DNA from: CAZVPF01 sp964628195
Lineage (GTDB): Bacteria > Planctomycetota > Phycisphaerae > Sedimentisphaerales > Anaerohalosphaeraceae
Assembly: GCA_964628195.1 (NCBI GenBank)
Contig: CAZVPF010000005.1
Span: forward strand, 1-64,000
Direction of reading: 5' to 3'
Length of the DNA stretch: 64,000 nucleotides
Position numbers and translations under genes: made by a program. Below, piece by piece: positions 51,074 to 60,853 of the stretch (position 1 is the first letter of the stretch; every line of letters starts with the position of its first letter). Below the pieces are notes generated by a model, which was not told the origin of the DNA, did not search any database, and saw only the letters and a program-made list of their open reading frames with translations.

Positions 51074-52324
51074 TTATCCTGCCGGGAATATACGCTTTAT
51101 GTGTCTTTCGAGAATGTTCTCGGTGACGTGTCTGGCGATTTCGGTTTCGTATTTATCCAGGGCCGAGAGGAATTCGTCGCCCAGTTCCACGGCGACCTTA
51201 TAGCTAACATGCAGAAGCTGGCGGGCGTTTATGTCGTACAGCGGCTCATCGGGGTTATGGGTCAGTTTCTTTACGAAAGTCCGGGCCGTCCATGTGTTTA
51301 CGACATCCGGGGCCGGCAGTGCTGCCCGGTCGATATCTATCACGGTCGCATATGGGCCGGTGAGCTCTTCGAGGCGGTCGTAAGATGCCGAGTATATTTT
51401 CTTTGCCAGTTCGAGCCCTTGTCCGTCGACCGAGGCCAGGCCGATGATCTCTTCGAGCCATGTTGTGCCGGCGGTTTTAACGTGTATTCCGGCACCTGTT
51501 TGGGCAAGTGTTTTTTTGATCGGTTCGTATATTGAGAACTTGTCGCTGCCGCTGTGGACGCTTAGTTTAAGCCCTTGGGGGAGGGCGAATTCTTTGACCG
51601 CGAAATCGAGTACCTTTACATCTTCGTAAAATTCCTTTTCAAAAACAGCGGGGTCGCCGACGTAGTCAACGCCCTTGTTGAACCTGCCTGTGAACTTCGG
51701 TGCGATGGTTTGCACCTTGACCCCCAGCCGGGCGAGCATGAAAAGTATGAAGAACATTTCAACGGGTGTTTGCGGCGCGTCGGTTTCGTCCATGGAGACC
51801 TCGGTTACGAAGGTTCCAGCCTGTTTGTGAGTTATGAGGTATTCATAAATCTTTGACGCCTCTATTGCGGCTGCGAGATATTTGTCCGCGATATCCTGCA
51901 GGATTTTATGCGTGATCTCGAAAGGTTCTTCAATGCCGGGTATCTTCAAAGAGCCGATGAATTTACCGGCATCGGTTAGGAAATTCTTCAAATCTTCAGC
52001 AGGTGCGGGTGATCCGATATCTTCGGCGACATCGAGTGTGAAGAAGTCGCTGGGTTCGAGAAAGTCGTCTATTATGCGCAGGTTAATGTGGTCGGCATCG
52101 ACGAAGTATGGCCCGTCATATTTGAGTTCCTTTACGGCAGCGTCGGCTTCGGCGCGGACGTCTTTAGGGGAAGTTGAGATTATGGAATGCTCCCGGTAGG
52201 ACTTGTTCCAGACGGGGCTGACGGATATGCCTGCCTGTTTTGCGTTGATAATTGCCTGAAGCTGTGCCTTTCCCTGCCTGGCGAACCTGTCGCCGACACC
52301 GAATGAATACTTTGTCAATTCCAT
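51074..52324 (-). CDS. uxaE: Tagaturonate epimerase
   Basis: Metal-dependent C4 epimerase that converts D-tagaturonate to D-fructuronate in galacturonate breakdown (UxaE family, described in Thermotoga maritima). Motifs matching the family from memory: FGVGDRFARQGK at the start, VDADHINLR, EVSMDETDAPQTPVEMFF, HSGSDKFSIYEPI, HVKTAGTTWLE and DINARQLLHVSY. Length 416, somewhat shorter than the T. maritima protein. I chose ATG at 52324 over GTG at 52327. It points to uronate (pectin-type) use. No uxaB or uxaC is in the window. Confidence 0.85.
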   Translation of the reverse strand: MELTKYSFGVGDRFARQGKAQLQAIINAKQAGISVSPVWNKSYREHSIISTSPKDVRAEADAAVKELKYDGPYFVDADHINLRIIDDFLEPSDFFTLDVAEDIGSPAPAEDLKNFLTDAGKFIGSLKIPGIEEPFEITHKILQDIADKYLAAAIEASKIYEYLITHKQAGTFVTEVSMDETDAPQTPVEMFFILFMLARLGVKVQTIAPKFTGRFNKGVDYVGDPAVFEKEFYEDVKVLDFAVKEFALPQGLKLSVHSGSDKFSIYEPIKKTLAQTGAGIHVKTAGTTWLEEIIGLASVDGQGLELAKKIYSASYDRLEELTGPYATVIDIDRAALPAPDVVNTWTARTFVKKLTHNPDEPLYDINARQLLHVSYKVAVELGDEFLSALDKYETEIARHVTENILERHIKRIFPAG

Positions 52325-52432
52325 CACATTTTACCTTCCATTATATTAGTTTGTTTATCAGTGTAATTGCCTATATCATATACAGTGAACCATATAAATA
52401 AAGGGGTAAATCCTCGAAAATGTATTTTTATA

Positions 52433-55111
52433 CTACTTTGTTAAAAACCCGCAATGTACAAGATCGACATACAGCCAGTAGAAATTCGAGTAATCGGCGA
52501 AACGAATAATCATTTCCTTGCTGTTTGGGGGGATTTCAATTTCGAGTGTCAGCGGCTGTGAGTCAGTTTTCATTTTTTGTGAGCGATAAACTTTTTCGCC
52601 GTCTATCAAAATCTCGATATGGGCATAGGCACGAGGGTCCGAGAGAATATCCGGGCCGACAATCGCGACGAATTTTTTGTATTCCGGCTTGAGGTTGACT
52701 TTAAGCGAATCCGTGCCGATCAGGCCGATACCGTAAATGAACTTTTTCCCCATGATATTGAAGCTGTCGTTGTTCATCTCGAACCATTTGTTGCCGGGGT
52801 ATATCTGCTTGTAATCGACCTTATTTGTGTAGATGCTGTCGGTTAAGGGCACGTCCGGTTTGGGCGGCCGGTTGAGTTTTGTGAAAGTGACGGTGTGCGT
52901 TTTACCGGATGGCTTTTTGTTCAGAAAGGCGGCTGCTTTTACGATGGTTGTGTCATTTATTGTAAAAGGCCCAGTATAAAGAATAGAATTGGTGTCGGGG
53001 TCTGTTCCGTCAATGGTGTAATAGATATCACAATTTTGATTCAGCTTTGTTATTGTTACCAGCTTGCGGTTAAAAAATATTTTTCCGTCCCGGCTTTGAA
53101 TATCGACTTCGGGCGTTGTCAGGTCCGTATCTCCGTACCAGCCGCCCATAGCTTGTGCCCGGCTGAAAATGGTTTTCATCAGTTCAGCATAACCAGCGGG
53201 TCTTTCGGGGTAATCGAACGAATTTTCCATCCAGAAGTTTTTGCCTTTTGTAATTGTCCCGCCTTTGCCCCAGCCGATGTTGCCTCTTATCAGGGCACCG
53301 TGGATACCGTCGTCAAGGTATATCGTTTTGTCGCCGCTATTTACCACGATGTTGTTTTCCCATCGGTTATTTTCCGAGCAGCACCAGCAATACAGCGCGC
53401 CGCCGTCTGCGAGGCCGTTCATGCAGTCTGAAGCAACATTGTATGCAACGTAATTGTTTCTACAGTGGAGGTATTTCCAGAACTGGAGCTCGGAGAAGTC
53501 GCCCGTTCCTGCGAGAAATTCTTCGTAAGCGCCTTCGGGCAGGTCCTGCCACCTTACCTGGTACTGGTGCTCGAAGCTGCCGTATGCGTCGGTATGGCCG
53601 AGATAGGTTTGACTTTCCGGCGTCCAGTTGCCGCGTGCGACGTTGTTGAGGTCGCCGAAGTATGCGCCGACCATGACAATGGCTGCGTAGGGACAGTTGT
53701 AGATATAATTATGCGTTATGGTGTTTCCGCCTGACTGGTAAAGCGACACTGCTGCGCTGTGCATGTAATCGTTATTGCCGCAGTGGTGGATGAGATTGCA
53801 CCTGATGATGTTGTTTTTATTGACGTCTTTTGTGCCCGGGCCGTAACCGAGAAGCTGCACGCCGCCGCAGCCGGTGTATGCTATCTCGTTGTGTTCGACG
53901 GTGACATTTTGAGCGTATTTATTCAGCGTTATGCCGTAAGTGCCGACGTTGAGCATCCTGCAGCGCTTGACATGAATATTTCGCACGTCTTTGAGGAATA
54001 CCGCTGCGTCGGGGTTCTCGAAGTTGCGTTTAAGCCATTCTTCGGGCCACTGGTCCTCGGGCATCCTGTCAGTGTGCGAGAATGTCAGGTCAAGCAGGGC
54101 TATGTCATGCACGAGTTGGCCGGCTGGTTCGTTGCCTTCGAGGCGGAACAATTCGTACAGGTTGGAACACAGCGTCTGCTCACTGCCGGTTAGCGGGGAA
54201 GGGGGGTAGAAGTATATCCTGCCCTTTTGTGTGTCGACGGCCCATTCTCCGGGTGTGTCGATAAAGACGTAAGCGTTCTGCAGGCGAAAGCGGTTGCCCC
54301 TTCGCCAGTCCTCTTCGACGCTGCCGTAGTAGAGCACGTTTTTGCTGTGGCGCCTTGCGGTATTCGTCTGCTGGTCGAAGTTTTTCATTACCGAAATGCC
54401 GTTGGCCCAGATTATCGGTATCCATGACATTTCGACGTCGCCGTTGTCGGGCAGGTAGGGCAGGAACTCGCTTACGTGGTCGGGGAATGTTATAAGCTGG
54501 CCCTGCGGGCCGGGGTCGCCGAAGCCCTGCAACCCTTTTTCGCCCTCGAAGAAACCCTCGTTAGGGTATCTTGCGAGCATTTGGGCCTTGCCATTTATGA
54601 AAAGCGAATGCGGGTGAAAGCCTTTTTCAACGTCAATGTAATACAGCTTGTCGTTAATGCTTTCGGGCAGGCCGGGCAGCTGGTCAGGGAGTTTTTTCCA
54701 GCCGGTCAGTTTTTTTGCTCCGCTGATTACCACTTTTGTGCCCGGCAGCGAGCGGTAAACTATCGGTGAGTCAGAGGTGCCGGAATCTTCAGGCGAAAGC
54801 TCGAACCTTTTGTCGAGATAATATGTGCCCGGCATCAGGCAGACGGTGACAACGCCGTTCGGTAAGCCTGTTGTGTGCTTCAATTCTCTTATTGTGTCCC
54901 TTGCTTTTTCGAGAGTTGCAAATGGCCCGTCCGTGCCGGAATCGTTAACTGTTTTCAAAGTCCCGGAAAAGTCGTCACTGCCATCGAGTGAGACGTAATA
55001 TGTGAGTTTTTGCGGTTTACTTTCAATAATATTCCCTGTTTTGGGCGCGCAGGAGGTCAGGGCCATAAGGCTTATAAAAGAAGCTGTAAAGATGAAATAA
55101 AGCCTGGTCAT
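52433..55111 (-). CDS. GH141-like beta-helix lipoprotein with CHB and NPCBM-type domains
   Basis: Exported polysaccharide-active protein of 892 residues with lipobox ALTSC (C21). The start of the mature part, YYVSLDGSDDFSGT with FATLEKARDTIREL, and the following right-handed parallel beta-helix (about 40-650; NNIIRCNLIHHCG, GNTITHNYIYNCP) resemble the GH141 group, which has fucosidase and xylanase members. About 670-745 is a chitobiase-type beta domain (DIYYTIDGTDPDTNSILYTG) and about 755-892 an NPCBM-like carbohydrate-binding module. Catalytic residues not confirmed. Neighbour of uxaE and a beta-CASP gene. Confidence 0.78.
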   Translation of the reverse strand: MTRLYFIFTASFISLMALTSCAPKTGNIIESKPQKLTYYVSLDGSDDFSGTLKTVNDSGTDGPFATLEKARDTIRELKHTTGLPNGVVTVCLMPGTYYLDKRFELSPEDSGTSDSPIVYRSLPGTKVVISGAKKLTGWKKLPDQLPGLPESINDKLYYIDVEKGFHPHSLFINGKAQMLARYPNEGFFEGEKGLQGFGDPGPQGQLITFPDHVSEFLPYLPDNGDVEMSWIPIIWANGISVMKNFDQQTNTARRHSKNVLYYGSVEEDWRRGNRFRLQNAYVFIDTPGEWAVDTQKGRIYFYPPSPLTGSEQTLCSNLYELFRLEGNEPAGQLVHDIALLDLTFSHTDRMPEDQWPEEWLKRNFENPDAAVFLKDVRNIHVKRCRMLNVGTYGITLNKYAQNVTVEHNEIAYTGCGGVQLLGYGPGTKDVNKNNIIRCNLIHHCGNNDYMHSAAVSLYQSGGNTITHNYIYNCPYAAIVMVGAYFGDLNNVARGNWTPESQTYLGHTDAYGSFEHQYQVRWQDLPEGAYEEFLAGTGDFSELQFWKYLHCRNNYVAYNVASDCMNGLADGGALYCWCCSENNRWENNIVVNSGDKTIYLDDGIHGALIRGNIGWGKGGTITKGKNFWMENSFDYPERPAGYAELMKTIFSRAQAMGGWYGDTDLTTPEVDIQSRDGKIFFNRKLVTITKLNQNCDIYYTIDGTDPDTNSILYTGPFTINDTTIVKAAAFLNKKPSGKTHTVTFTKLNRPPKPDVPLTDSIYTNKVDYKQIYPGNKWFEMNNDSFNIMGKKFIYGIGLIGTDSLKVNLKPEYKKFVAIVGPDILSDPRAYAHIEILIDGEKVYRSQKMKTDSQPLTLEIEIPPNSKEMIIRFADYSNFYWLYVDLVHCGFLTK

Positions 55112-55135
55112 TTGTCTTTCCTTTTTTAATTTCTT

Positions 55136-56542
55136 TCAGTCGAGAATTACTTGCTGCTGGTATTGGGGAACGGAGACGTCCCAGCCGGTCTTTTCGGAGA
55201 GGAAGTCGCGGAACGCGTGGGCGCTGTCGGTTTCACCGTGTATAACGAATACCCGTTTGGGGGGATTGCTTAGCGATGAGAGCCAGCGGAAAAGCTCGTC
55301 CCTGTCTGCGTGGGCGGAAAATCCGTGTATCCTCTTAATGTTCGCTTTTACCGGGAGTTTTTCGCCGAGTATTCGTACTTCTTCCGGTGCCTGGACGATT
55401 GTTCTGCCGAGGGTGCCGACGGCCTGGTAGCCGACGAAAAGAATCGTGCTTTCCGGGCGGGTAATGTTTGCGTGGAGGTGGTGTTTGACCCGCCCGCCGG
55501 TGCACATGCCGGAGCCTGCGATTATCATCATTGTGCCTTTTACGTTATTTATCGCTTTTGATTCTCTTGTTGTCCGTGTCATGGTAAGGCCCGGGAACTC
55601 GAACGGCGAGAGGTTGGCGGCCATGCGTTTTTTCATCTCGGTGTCGAAGTATTCGGGGTGATTTTTGAAAACTTCGGTTACGCGTATCGCCATCGGGCTG
55701 TCGAGGACGGCCATTATGTTCGGTATCTTGTCCTCGTTAAGCAGTTCGTTCATGTAGTAGAGGACCTCCTGGGCGCGTTCGACGGCGAAGCTTGGGACGA
55801 TAATGTTGCCGCCTGCTGCGGTTGCGGAGTTAACCACTTCGGCGAGTTCGTTTTTAATGTCCGGGTAGCTTTCGTGCAGGCGGTCGCCGTAGGTGGACTC
55901 TACAAGGACGTAGTCGGCGTGCTCGAAGAGTGTGGGGTCCTTGATGATGGGCCTGTTCCACCTGCCGACATCGCCGGAGAAAAGTATCGAACGTTTTTGG
56001 CCGTTGACGGTGATGTTGAGCATTATCATCGCTGCGCCGAGAATGTGACCTGCTTCGTGGAATGAGGCCGTTATGCCTTCTGCTATCTCCACGGTTTTTT
56101 CGTATTTTGTGGTTTTGTAAATGTTCTCGCAGTTGAGGGCATCCTGGCTGTCGTAGAGTGGTTTTACCTCGTGGGGGCCTGATCTGCCTTCCCTGCGGTG
56201 GCGTTTTGCCTTGTATGCCGCGTCTTCTTCCTGCAGCTCGGCGGCATCGAGCAGGACGATGCGTGCGATCTCAGCGGTTGCGTCGGTGCAATATACGGGG
56301 CCGTTAAAGCCTTCGCGCACGAGTTTGGGGATAAGGCCGCAGTGGTCGAGGTGGGCGTGTGTAAGCAGCATCGCGTTGATCTGGGAGGGGGGGACGGGGA
56401 ACGGGTCCCAGTTGCGGTCGCGCAGCTGGCGTTCCTGGTAAAGGCCGCAGTCGATGAGGATTTTTGTGCCGTTGACTTCGACAAGAAAGCGGGAGCCGGT
56501 TACGTTCTCGGCTGCGCCTAAAAATGAAACTTTGATTTTCAT
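55136..56542 (-). CDS. MBL-fold/beta-CASP ribonuclease-type protein
   Basis: Metallo-beta-lactamase fold nuclease with a beta-CASP domain, 468 residues, cytoplasmic. Begins KVSFLGAAENVTGSRF; the zinc motif is HAHLDH (about residues 62-67 from this start). EAGHILGAAM, LFSGDVGRW and DYVLVESTYGD follow, then the beta-CASP blocks and GFSAHADRDELFRWL and FVIHGE near the end. Similar proteins process RNA. ATG at 56542 is preferred because AAAGG lies 9 nt before it; an in-frame ATG is at 56551. Confidence 0.88.
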   Translation of the reverse strand: MKIKVSFLGAAENVTGSRFLVEVNGTKILIDCGLYQERQLRDRNWDPFPVPPSQINAMLLTHAHLDHCGLIPKLVREGFNGPVYCTDATAEIARIVLLDAAELQEEDAAYKAKRHRREGRSGPHEVKPLYDSQDALNCENIYKTTKYEKTVEIAEGITASFHEAGHILGAAMIMLNITVNGQKRSILFSGDVGRWNRPIIKDPTLFEHADYVLVESTYGDRLHESYPDIKNELAEVVNSATAAGGNIIVPSFAVERAQEVLYYMNELLNEDKIPNIMAVLDSPMAIRVTEVFKNHPEYFDTEMKKRMAANLSPFEFPGLTMTRTTRESKAINNVKGTMMIIAGSGMCTGGRVKHHLHANITRPESTILFVGYQAVGTLGRTIVQAPEEVRILGEKLPVKANIKRIHGFSAHADRDELFRWLSSLSNPPKRVFVIHGETDSAHAFRDFLSEKTGWDVSVPQYQQQVILD

Positions 56543-56608
56543 AAAACACATCCTTTATTACATATTCGGTTAAATAAATTTCTGCACAGTGCTTTTGTTA
56601 TTGTCTGG

Positions 56609-58411
56609 TTATTCATTATTTTCTATTGCTATGAACATGCCCATATCGAGTTTGTCGATTTCGATACCTACTTTTGCGGGGCTTGTGTACGTTTTTATCT
56701 CGGCCTGCAAAGGAGTGTAAGCGTTTATTTCTTTGGGGGCAATCCAGGCGGGGATCGTGACTTCAAATTTTATATTCTCCATCGGCTGCCAGCGGTAAGC
56801 CTGGTCGTTTATTTCGTAATCGAGGTTGACAAGCAGGATGAACATTTTTTTTTCGGCGAGGAGAACCGCTGTGTCGAGTTTTTCGGGCAGGCCTTTTATT
56901 GTTGTTTCGACGGGCTCCGAGGCTGCAAGAGAGCTGCGGTATGTTTTCATTACCCTGCCCCAGTCCTTAATGCTTTGCTGGAGAAGCGGGTATTTCTCGC
57001 CGACGCTTTCGCGGAAAGTGAACCAGAGAATTCCTTTTGCGCCTCTGCCTATATTGAAAAGCAGCTGTGCGCCCAGTTCGTCGGGGGTGGGGACGGGGCG
57101 TTTGGGCCTTTGGGACCAGTTGAACATTCCCTGCGACCAGACCCATATCGGTTTGGGCTGTGAGGCGTTTTTCAGATCGCGGGTGTAATACGCGGTTTCT
57201 TCGAGTCTTGTTCCGTAAGGGTGGGGCCATACGCTGGTTGAAGGGGCGGTGACGCTGTAGTGGTCGTGTGCCGGGATGTCAGCGATAAAGGCATATTCGA
57301 AAAACCGAACGTTTCTGCAGAGTGTGAGCATTGTGGGTTTTTGGCTGTCGTGGCGCCTAATGACCTGCTGTGCGGAGAATATATACTGGGCGGGCACATG
57401 CCAGTCGGGTTCGTCGGTTATCATCCACGCCGCGACGGCAGGGTGGTTTTGCAAATCCTTTATTCTCCCTGTTTCCGGGAAGGTTCCGACGTGGACCATT
57501 GACCTGAAACCGTACTGTTTTGCATATTTCGAGTAAAATTGGTCTTTCGATCTGCCGCCCTGAACGATGGTGTCGATTGCGTGGTCCTTTGCAACTTGAT
57601 AACGGCCCTTGTCGACGCCCCATGTGCCTATCGGGAAGTAGTCCTGATATGCAAAGCGGTGTGCAAAAACATCGGGCTGGTCCTTTTGCTCGAACACGGT
57701 TTTGATAATAACCGGTTCTCCGGGCTTTAGCGGGTTTTTGAGCTTGACTTTAGCGATGGTTAATCCCCCGGCGGGGAGCTGCTTTGACATATATGTTACG
57801 TGCAGCCTTTTTTTTCCGCAGACATTTACGGTTTTTATATCAAGGTCCTGTTGGCTGTTGTTTCGCAGGAATACCTGCACCTGGTCAAGGGAGGGGATGT
57901 GGATACAGGTGATTTCCACTGCATTGGGTTTAAGGGTTGTGTCGGCTGCGGCGACTGGTTCATAGTCGCGGTTTATAAGGGCCAGTTTGAAGGGTTTTGC
58001 GGGTGCGAAGTCGTTACTGATTCCGCATATTTCGAGCACGCCTGTTTGTCCGGGCTCGATGTGCTCGTTAATCATCCTGTCCCATGCGGTTTTGTAACTT
58101 ATGCGGTATTCGCTCGCTCCGTCGCCGTTCAGGTGCCAGGACCTCAGTCGTACCTGTTTGTCGCTATTATTTTTGTAATAGACGAAGACCAGGCCGCCTT
58201 GGTTGACTCTTTCGTTGACTTTTTCTTTTACATTTTCAGTTTCCCATGAAGCCGGGCGGTAGTATACGTTTTCTATCCTGAAAGGGCCGTTTAGCAGGTG
58301 CTTATATTTTTCATGCAGCTTTTCGTTACTGTCTGCGTATAAAGCGGTTACGCATATTATAAAGATAAGGCTCAGCGGGAAAAGACGGTGGAAAAGCGTG
58401 TATTTCCTCAT
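56609..58411 (-). CDS. Secreted protein with putative TIM-barrel glycosidase domain
   Basis: Exported protein of 600 residues not recognised as a named family. The signal peptide (about 1-26, ending TALYA) is clear. About 40-240 looks like two beta-sandwich modules. About 250-520 reads like a TIM barrel: FPIGTWGVDKG, GFRSMVHVGTFPETG, HPAVAAWMITDEPDWH (a possible acid/base glutamate in DEPD), IWVWSQGMF and a late strand GAKGILWFTFRE, a candidate nucleophile position. The end (about 530-600) is beta. Probably acts on polysaccharide. Divergent from a sulfatase. Confidence 0.65.
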   Translation of the reverse strand: MRKYTLFHRLFPLSLIFIICVTALYADSNEKLHEKYKHLLNGPFRIENVYYRPASWETENVKEKVNERVNQGGLVFVYYKNNSDKQVRLRSWHLNGDGASEYRISYKTAWDRMINEHIEPGQTGVLEICGISNDFAPAKPFKLALINRDYEPVAAADTTLKPNAVEITCIHIPSLDQVQVFLRNNSQQDLDIKTVNVCGKKRLHVTYMSKQLPAGGLTIAKVKLKNPLKPGEPVIIKTVFEQKDQPDVFAHRFAYQDYFPIGTWGVDKGRYQVAKDHAIDTIVQGGRSKDQFYSKYAKQYGFRSMVHVGTFPETGRIKDLQNHPAVAAWMITDEPDWHVPAQYIFSAQQVIRRHDSQKPTMLTLCRNVRFFEYAFIADIPAHDHYSVTAPSTSVWPHPYGTRLEETAYYTRDLKNASQPKPIWVWSQGMFNWSQRPKRPVPTPDELGAQLLFNIGRGAKGILWFTFRESVGEKYPLLQQSIKDWGRVMKTYRSSLAASEPVETTIKGLPEKLDTAVLLAEKKMFILLVNLDYEINDQAYRWQPMENIKFEVTIPAWIAPKEINAYTPLQAEIKTYTSPAKVGIEIDKLDMGMFIAIENNE

Positions 58412-58528
58412 ATTTTTAGGCCCTTTTGCTCAAATTTTCAGTTTGCGTCATCTAATAGTAAAAAAGTCTTGCCTGCCAAATAGAATACTTTATCATTTAT
58501 TTGATAATCTTAATTATGGAGATAAGTT

Positions 58529-59938
58529 ATGGCGGATTATACACTGAATCGACGGAATTTCCTCAAAAAAATCAGCGCCGCGGCGGCAATGGCGGCTGTT
58601 GGGACAATACAAAACCCTCTGGCGGCGAAACTTAAGCGAAAGACAACGCGCCCGAACATTATATATATAATGGCAGACGATCTGGGTTACGGTGACCTGG
58701 GCTGTTACGGCAATAAGCAGGTGCGAACGCCACATCTTGACCGGATGGCCCGTGAGGGTATGCTTTTTACGGATTTCCACTCCAACGGGCCGGTCTGTAC
58801 ACCCACAAGGGCGGCACTTGTTACAGGTAAGTATCAACAGCGTGTGGGCCTGGTGGTCGCAGGAGATTTTGACAGGTATACACAGGTTAAGACACTTCCG
58901 CTGGAGGAGTTCACTTTCGCGGAGATGGCAAAATCGGCTGGTTACACGACGGGCATATTCGGCAAGTGGCATCTCGGAGACCACAGCCCTTACCTGCCTA
59001 CCCGACAGGGTTTTGACGAGTGGTTCGGCCCGCCTTACAGTAACGACATGAACCCTTACAGCAATCCTAAAGCGGACAGGCCGCCTTTTGTGCTCTATCG
59101 CAACGAGCAGATAATCGAGCTTAAGCCCGATCAGGATTATCTTACCGCGAGGTATACGACCGAGGCGATTGATTTTATTCGCAGGCATAAGGAGCTGCCG
59201 TTTTTGATCTACATACCTCATTCGATGCCGCATAAGCCGGTGCATGTTTCAGAGCGGTTCGCGAAAAGATTTACACAGGAGCAGCTTGATTCCATAAAAA
59301 GCCCTTACGATAAGGAGTCGAGGCAGTTTTTGTACCCTGCGGTTATCGAAGAGCTTGACTGGAGTGTGGGGATGATACTGGACGAGCTGAAGGTGCTCGG
59401 TATCGAACAGGATACGCTTGTTATTTTTTCATCGGATAACGGGCCTCAGTCTGCGGGCAGTTCAGGGCCGTTAAAGGGCGGAAAGGGCAGTATGTACGAA
59501 GGAGGGCACCGGGTGCCGGGGATTTTCTACTGGCCCGGTAAAATTAAGGCAGGCAGTGTGTGCAGGCAGACCGCTACGATGGTTGACCTTATGCCGACCT
59601 GGGCAAACCTTTGTGGTGCGACGCTGCCGAGCAATTACGATACGGACGGTATGGACCTGACGGGGGTATTGCTGCAAGGCAGGGAACTGCCCGAAAGGAC
59701 GATTTTCTGGCGGGACAAGAACAGGCGTGCAGCAAGACGCGGGAAGTGGAAACTGGTCGTTTTTCCACCTGATAAGGAAAAGCAAAAAGAAGAGAAGATA
59801 GAACTTTATGACCTTGAAAGAGATCTCGGGGAACAGAACGACATTTCTTCAGATGAGAAAGATATCTTAAAAAGGCTGAAGGACGAGCTTGACGAGTGGG
59901 AAAAGAAAGTAGGCCCGGAAAGGTCGACCGAGTGGTAA
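58529..59938 (+). CDS. Tat-exported sulfatase
   Basis: Formylglycine-dependent sulfatase of 469 residues. Twin-arginine signal NRRNFLKK at 7-14 and a hydrophobic region to about 33. MADDLGYGDLG is the metal site; VCTPTRAALVTGKY holds the modified cysteine C90; GKWHLG and FSSDNGPQ complete the active site. A normal length for the family. ATG with GGAG. Paired back to back with the putative glycosidase at 58411, which fits joint attack on one sulfated glycan. Confidence 0.93.
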   Translation: MADYTLNRRNFLKKISAAAAMAAVGTIQNPLAAKLKRKTTRPNIIYIMADDLGYGDLGCYGNKQVRTPHLDRMAREGMLFTDFHSNGPVCTPTRAALVTGKYQQRVGLVVAGDFDRYTQVKTLPLEEFTFAEMAKSAGYTTGIFGKWHLGDHSPYLPTRQGFDEWFGPPYSNDMNPYSNPKADRPPFVLYRNEQIIELKPDQDYLTARYTTEAIDFIRRHKELPFLIYIPHSMPHKPVHVSERFAKRFTQEQLDSIKSPYDKESRQFLYPAVIEELDWSVGMILDELKVLGIEQDTLVIFSSDNGPQSAGSSGPLKGGKGSMYEGGHRVPGIFYWPGKIKAGSVCRQTATMVDLMPTWANLCGATLPSNYDTDGMDLTGVLLQGRELPERTIFWRDKNRRAARRGKWKLVVFPPDKEKQKEEKIELYDLERDLGEQNDISSDEKDILKRLKDELDEWEKKVGPERSTEW

Positions 59939-59941
59939 GTA

Positions 59942-60262
59942 TCATGCCGCTTCGTTGGGGTCGAGGTAAAGGAAAAAGTTGTCTTTATTTTCCGGGTTGT
60001 CCAACTCGCTTTTGGAGTCGAAAATATAATCATACTCATCCCGGTAGTTCTTCTGGGCATTGATTATATCGTAGGCTTTCTCGAAATCATCCTTGCGCAC
60101 CATCAGCATAACGCTGTAAAGGTCGGGAACTTTTGTATTTATTGTAATGTCGTATTCAATGCGGTTTTCGTTAAGTACCCTGCCGTAATCCTCGGCGAGC
60201 TGCAGGTCCTCGGCTTTGGCTATGATCACAAACTTCTTGTTCTGGGGACTTTTATCAGCCAT
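59942..60262 (-). CDS. DUF2007-like small protein
   Basis: Small cytoplasmic protein of 106 residues. The pattern KFVIIAKAEDLQLAEDYGRVLNENRIEYDI followed by SVMLMVRKDDFEKAYDII resembles the DUF2007 ferredoxin-like fold, sometimes proposed to bind signal molecules, but I cannot confirm membership. The end is acidic (DNPENKDNFFLYLDPNEAA). It ends 3 bp from the convergent sulfatase stop. Function unknown. Confidence 0.6.
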   Translation of the reverse strand: MADKSPQNKKFVIIAKAEDLQLAEDYGRVLNENRIEYDITINTKVPDLYSVMLMVRKDDFEKAYDIINAQKNYRDEYDYIFDSKSELDNPENKDNFFLYLDPNEAA

Positions 60263-60448
60263 GATAGAGCCTTTCTTTTGATTCCAATATTTTCTACGAG
60301 GTCCGGCAGATGTGGTTCGTGAAAATATATTCCGCAGGTTTGACGATTGTCGCGGTTTTAAAACGTTGTTCTTGAATCGAGCGGGTAATTATGATATACC
60401 TGCGTTTGTGAGATTATAATGGTTATTTGGCCTTGAAATGGGTTTATT

Positions 60449-60853
60449 ATGCTTGAGCTTACCAGTCTTAATAAAGTGATCGATTCACTTGGGTATTCTC
60501 TTGAGTGGTACGATAAGGGCCGGGGAGGTGTGCCTGACGATATTTTGAGGGATTCGGTTATACAGAGGTTTGAATATACGTTTGAACTTTCCTGGAAAAT
60601 GATGAAGCGGTGGCTCGAAAATAATCTATCGGCGGAGCATGTCGATGGGGTTTCCCGTAAGGAGCTGTTTCGTATTGCCGCTGAGCATCAATTAATAGAC
60701 GATCCCCTCGCCTGGTTCAAATACCATGAGGCGAGAAACCAGACCAGTCATGTTTACAACCAGGCCCTTGCCGAGGAAATATTCAATGTTGCAGTAGATT
60801 TCTATAAATCTGCGGCCGCTTTTTACAAGAAAATTGAAAAACGCAATGATTGA
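60449..60853 (+). CDS. HEPN-type nucleotidyltransferase substrate-binding protein
   Basis: Helical protein of 134 residues of the nucleotidyltransferase substrate-binding (HI0074-like) family. SVIQRFEYTFELSWKMMKRWL is the typical core, and RNQTSH (R96 to H101) is the R-x4-H motif of HEPN proteins, several of which are RNases in toxin pairs. The following MNT gene overlaps its end by about 20 bp, so the two are co-translated. A weak promoter (TTGAAT at 60372, TATACC at 60395) may lie upstream. Confidence 0.82.
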   Translation: MLELTSLNKVIDSLGYSLEWYDKGRGGVPDDILRDSVIQRFEYTFELSWKMMKRWLENNLSAEHVDGVSRKELFRIAAEHQLIDDPLAWFKYHEARNQTSHVYNQALAEEIFNVAVDFYKSAAAFYKKIEKRND

